This document shows, in pieces, positions 59,297 to 64,000 of a stretch of DNA of 64,000 nt. The DNA comes from Tenebrio molitor (lineage: Eukaryota > Arthropoda > Insecta > Coleoptera > Tenebrionidae). How positions within the stretch are numbered: the stretch's first letter is position 1; every line of letters starts with the position of its first letter. A program made the translations under genes and the position numbers. The stretch spans positions 22,444,001 through 22,508,000 of the forward strand of contig NC_091048.1 in the NCBI RefSeq assembly GCF_963966145.1. Direction: 5' to 3'. The notes below the pieces were generated by a model. It saw only the letters and a list, made by a program, of their open reading frames with translations. It was not told the DNA's origin and did no database searches.

Positions 59297-62200
59297 CTAA
59301 GAGCCAAACTGTTCCGTCACATCTTCGATTGGTCGGAAAGAGTACCCTTCTCTGCCGTCTAAATGTAAAACATATTCGTGATGCTGCCACAGCGACTTCC
59401 TGTGGGAGACCGTCAGCAACGTAATACCCACTTCCCTGCAGTACTTGTACATGCTTCCTTCAACATCTACAGACACGGCGCTAGTGCACTCGTCCAAAAT
59501 CGCGAACTGTGGTTTGTGGTAGAAAAGCCTAGCCATAGCGATTCGTTGTTTTTCTCCTCCGCTCAAAACGTCGAGCCAATCGGCGATGGTATCTAGGCCG
59601 CCTTCGCGTTCCAGCAAATATCCCAACTGTGCCCTACGCATGTGCTCTTCCAGCTGCTTGTCTGTAGTTCCCCTTCTCAAGGCTTCTGCCCCCGAATGGG
59701 GATAAGTCAGTTGGTCTCTCAGGCAACCCAAGGTCATGTAAGGCCTCTGGGGGATGTAGAACAGCTTCCCGCGCGCGGGTTTCGTCAACTGACCGCCAAA
59801 CAAAGGCCACAGTTCTCCCAAAACTCTAAAGAGCGACGACTTTCCTGCGCCGTTCGGACCACAAACCAACACGTTCATTCCCGACTTGATCTCGAAGGAG
59901 ATCTCCTTGATCAACACGTCTCCGTTTGGAGTTATCAAAGGCACTCGATCAAATTTGATCAGGTTGTCTTGGTAGATGTATTTGCCTGCGTCAGCTTTCA
60001 AAGTTTCGGCTCCTGTGACCATCGTCCGTTCGTACTTGCCTTGGTTGAGATCATCCAAGACTTCTCTCAGTTGAGTCACTCTAGCTGTGAAACCAGCCAG
60101 TCGGGTCAACTCACGACCTGCTAGGACCAGCCGTCCGATAGCCTCAGCCAATTTTACCAACATGCGACCGTAAGTGTAGTAAAGACGAGATCTTTCGCCT
60201 TGGTGTGACGTCGACAGAGAGTGCGTCGCCGACATGAACGGCAGAGAGACCGCCCAGAAACCGACCACGCTGGCAAAATACTTGGCCACTAGGTTGTCTA
60301 CAATTCCCATTAAAACTCTAAATTTCAGGAATTTTCTCAAATGATTCAAGAGCTTGTTGTAACTAGACAACAGCGTGGCCTTCTCGCGGAGATTGCCGTT
60401 GTAAAAAGCAATCTCCTCCGAGTGCGTGATCAACCTCGCGTTGATGTGTCTGAATTCCCCTTCGAGTTTTTGTTCTCCTGCGGTCAACCTCGCCGTTGGT
60501 TTTCTCAGATGTGTCAAGAGGGCCCCCGACACGAACAAATACCCCAGCATCAAGGCAGGAGTCCCTCCTCCTAAAGTCGACGACAGTTTATAGACGTAGA
60601 TGCCGATGTCGAGCAGCGGCTTGGCAGTGTTACAATACAGATCCGACACACTTTCGCAGAATTTGTCAACGTCCGTGGTGAGCAGTTGGTCGGCGTTTAC
60701 GATGCGATTGTCGAGGTTCGACATTCGATAATATGTGAACTTCTTCAGATAATCCTCGTATAATCGTCGAGTCATATTTGTGCGTAATCTTATTTTCAAC
60801 TCTCCTATGGAATATTTTAATATGTTGTTCACAACTGATATTATTGGTAAAGCTAGGAGGAAATTCATTAGGCGTTTCTTGAAAAGCTGTTTGTCCATGG
60901 AGACTATTGCACTGAAACAAAATTGCCACATTTAAAACAAAATTGATGTCACTGCACTGTTATACATATTTACAATTCAGAACAGCAATTAATAAAGTGT
61001 CGAATCATCGCGCTTTTTTTTCTCTTTTTTTTTGTAAAGAAAAATAAACGAGTTTTCATACAATTAAGCCATATATCCATTCTTAATTATTTAACGGTTA
61101 TCCTGAATTAATTAAATAGTTCCGTGAAGAGTTGCGATAACTGATTAGTTTATCCAAGGTGAAATAAATCTATTAAAAAAAACAACTCGGAAAAAGTGAT
61201 CAGTCGAAGCCTTATCAAGAAGTCCACAGTTCAAGAGCAAATATTATTTAATAGGAATGCAATCTTCGTAGATGTTATTTCGGTTTTGTGTTGTCTGAAA
61301 TACACCCTGATCACAACAATGGTTTCGAAACGTAACAAAAAATCCCAATCAATTTTAGGTGGTTTAATAAATAAGTTAGCATGATTCGATTTGCCACAAT
61401 TATATCAGCAGGATCACTGTAATTTTATTAACGTCAAACAAAGGACAATTATTTTAAATTAAAATTTCTCGTAATGCAATATTTATTGTTTTCGTGACGC
61501 TTATTAACGACTCTTGGAAGAAGGATTCGCTCCACTAAAAACAGGGAGCGACTTTTATAACTGGTAATATAATATTTAATGATAACAATTTTTTGGCGTT
61601 CATGGTCCAAAGTTCATCGCACCGATTTGTAGAATAATTATGATGTCGTGATACACTGATAAATCATTTTTTTCTTATTACATGGTACACTGACCGACAT
61701 ACGATATTTTATTAACGAAACTAATAATTTTAGCAATATTTGTACGATTAGTGCAGGCTCCCGGTTCGTACTTCGTAATACCGTATTATTAAGAATTCAA
61801 AAATCAACTAATTTACTTGATTCTGTTGTTACTCAAGGTTGTGGGTGATCTACAGGTAGCAATCCGTAGCTTGATACTTGAGATGCGCATCCATTTCCCA
61901 AGTATCAAGCTACATTTTGCGACTTGTATTTTATCTAGTATCATAGCTACCTCTAATTTAACTATTAACTTTAGTGTTAACTGCATTATTTTTTTAAACA
62001 AATTAAGATACAAATAAACTAAAACATCCGGACTCGTTTTTACTAAAAAAACAGCAAATGTAACCAGTTTGTGAGACATGTGACGATTATCGTGAAGTAA
62101 AAACCACAATAACTATTAAAATTTGATAGGTAATATTCAAACCAGACTACACGTTGTGAATGTATGTAATCAGTTTTAAAATAGTAATTGTGTGACTAAC

Positions 62201-63150
62201 AACAAATTTTCCTCCTCAAAGGTGAACCAAATTTTGTTTTAATATTCCAAAACATTTAAATAAAATTACAAGGTCAGAATTGTAAAAACGAGTGTTTTGC
62301 TGTTCAAGGTTCACACATTTTAATTAAAGTTTGGGCTTTCACACAACCATTTATCGAGCGCCATGATGATGATCACATAAAAATAATCTTTTTTGCGAGT
62401 AATTTTGCTGTAATTAATTACTCATTTTCTGAATTTATTGATTCCTTTTCCTGGATACTTACTAGGTATCATCAGTCTACAAGTTGTTAATTGTATAATT
62501 ACGCATTTTTGTTTAAATGTGGCTAAGCACATTAATTAAAACCAATGGCAATTAAAGAACCAACAACAAATTAATAGTTATGATATAGGTATATATTTAT
62601 TTGAATTTTCCAGTAATTAGGTATGTCTTTGAGGTTTGTGGGATGTCAAAATTTTAAATTACATAACCTATAAAGGACCATTAAAATTTGTTCTGCTTTA
62701 TCACAATTGGCAAAAGAGTCTTTTTATTACCTTTCTATCTTGGTTCCATTGTTAATCATCCACAGATCACAAACTGATCTGGCAACTAAACTGACAGCTA
62801 CCAGAAAGAGAAATCCTGCCTCAGGTGAAGTCCATCCTGGTACAATAATTTTAAGTAAATGGACAACTTGTTTGAGAAACTGTTTATCAACTTGAGCTTT
62901 GATTTTGTTTTCCTTCTTCTCTGAAATGAAATATTTCACTTCTTCATCGATAGTCTTTTTCACTTTTCTCCTAACAAAACAAAATCGCTAATCATGCATT
63001 TACCACAATTACGTTACAACAGCCATACCTATCTAGTCTGTAATTGTTCTTCTTTCTCTTCGACAATAAAATCCACAACCCTGCGGCTGTTGCTCCTGCT
63101 GCTGCAAGAGCATTGTTTCTGTTTACTACTTTACTAAAGTTGGGTGCCAT
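59297..63150 (-). CDS. ABCD3: ABCD3/PMP70 peroxisomal ABC half-transporter
   Basis: Three exons give 658 aa, matching human ABCD3 (659): 63029-63150, 62731-62970 and 59297-60911. The N-terminus (MAPNFSKVVNRNNALAAAGA) carries a short hydrophobic segment followed by basic residues, as in peroxisomal ABCD proteins. The membrane domain includes the EEIAFYNGN loop, the EAA-like motif typical of ABCD transporters. The ATPase domain has Walker A GPNGAGKSS (472-480), signature LSGGEKQR (570-577) and Walker B FAILDECTSAV. The C-terminus ends EDVTEQFGS, very like other PMP70 proteins. It forms dimers in the peroxisomal membrane and imports branched-chain, dicarboxylic and bile-acid-type acyl-CoAs. Most of the protein lies in one large exon. 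The 1.8-kb second intron contains a perfect hairpin (61866-61913). Confidence 0.95.
61866..61913. repeat. Perfect 15-bp-arm hairpin in ABCD3 intron 2
   Basis: GTAGCTTGATACTTG at 61866-61880 is exactly complementary to CAAGTATCAAGCTAC at 61899-61913, with an 18-nt loop containing GATGCGCATC. A diverged third copy (GTATCATAGCTAC) follows at about 61938. It is probably a remnant of a small element. Confidence 0.6.
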
Positions 63151-64000
63151 GTTATTTCATTTTTTACTTAAAATTAAACTAACGATTGCGAGAGTCGACG
63201 ATGACCAAGTGACAAAGCAACTTATTACGAACCGATTGTCACGACTCACTCATCCACAAACACTGACACAATCACAAAGTAGTTAAGTCCGCATAACTAA
63301 GTAAAGTCCGTGAAATAAAGTACAATTAGCTTAGCTGAGTAACTGCTGTCAGAGATGTCTGGTTGGATTTGGCGAATCACATGATTCTGGTCGATTGTTT
63401 GCACTCAGCCAGAAAGCGATAGAAGTACCCTCTGAGAGAGATAAAAAGATACTCCGACGTCCACCTGTGGAATTTGTGATTATATGATTTAAAAAAATCG
63501 AAAGTGTCTAATTAATTGGAAAAGAGAAAGTTCCGGGACATTCGTAATCATTTTTTTCTTATCATATACACGTAACGTTCTTTAGCACAATATTTACTCA
63601 AAATCATATTCATTAAATTATTAATTTCTCGATTAAATTGTGTTAAACATTTAATCATTTGTAGAGGTAAATTGCTGCTTTAAACACTTTATAATTTTAT
63701 AAATATGCTCCTATATACAGCGGGCAGTATATTATTTATATTTATAACTATCTTTAATGGTTGGAATTTTTTTTTGTTTCCTCCAAATTTTGAATTCAAA
63801 TTTCCAGAACCACCAACATGGTAATAGAGAAAAACACTGAACCGAAAGTTGTTTTGTTGCCATACCAACATAACAATATTAAAACTTAAATTGATCAAAC
63901 AAAAATAACGAGGTTTGGTTAGAGTGAATTTGTAAAAATGAAGATTGAAGAAGTAAAAAGTACTGTAAAGACACAACGAATAAGTGCCCACAGTCACATA
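63151..64000. other. ABCD3 upstream region, no gene seen
   Basis: Contains the ABCD3 5' UTR and promoter, probably within the first 300 bp where the sequence is less AT-rich. Beyond that no coding exon, TIR element or recognisable motif was found. The open frame at 63689-63997 is AT-rich and has no domain. Confidence 0.5.

Noticed and set aside
1..64000. tRNA, rRNA, CRISPR arrays and bacterial-type operons
   Set aside because: I looked for cloverleaf-type conserved boxes, rRNA segments and regular spaced repeats and found none; spliced genes show a eukaryotic nuclear genome.

Overview
This is a 64 kb stretch of an AT-rich animal nuclear genome, almost certainly an insect. Genes are split by short introns of about 48-60 nt with GT..AG borders. 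The window holds an ABCH-type ABC transporter (a subfamily typical of arthropods and absent from mammals), a Spargel/PGC-1 co-activator, and many short inverted-repeat DNA transposons between and inside genes. A beetle is my best guess from the general look of the proteins, but the window alone does not prove it.

Layout. 1-7.5 kb is transposon-littered non-coding DNA, probably the first intron of a minus-strand gene whose first coding exon is at 7528-7786 (possibly a CLIP-190/restin-like protein). A minus-strand spargel (PGC-1) gene spans 10.7-17.0 kb in eight coding exons. 17.0-27.6 kb is gene-poor and rich in inverted repeats. A plus-strand ABCH half-transporter follows (27.6-33.6 kb, eight exons), with a nested transposon stack in its first intron. 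33.6-36.3 kb is a cluster of hairpin elements. An almost complete but broken hAT transposon with an 8-bp target duplication sits at 36316-39691. DENND10 (plus, 39.85-41.23 kb) converges tail to tail with a minus-strand chromatin protein carrying winged-helix, double-PHD and SAM domains (41.44-44.46 kb). After a quiet gap come NSF (minus, 48.3-51.6 kb), calreticulin (minus, 53.0-55.9 kb), an unrecognised 114-aa protein (plus, 57.4 kb) and the peroxisomal transporter ABCD3/PMP70 (minus, 59.3-63.15 kb).

The host genes are ordinary single-copy housekeeping genes: transcriptional control of mitochondrial function (spargel), membrane traffic (NSF, DENND10), ER protein folding (calreticulin), lipid-related ABC transport (ABCH, ABCD3) and chromatin (winged-helix/PHD/SAM protein). 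They form no operon-like unit. The most unusual biology is in the mobile DNA: several families of TIR and foldback elements, nested insertions that can be ordered in time, and a tandem pair of hairpins with compensating base changes. Exon borders were set by hand from GT/AG sites and reading phase. Every multi-exon model closes in frame, but no alignment or RNA data were available.
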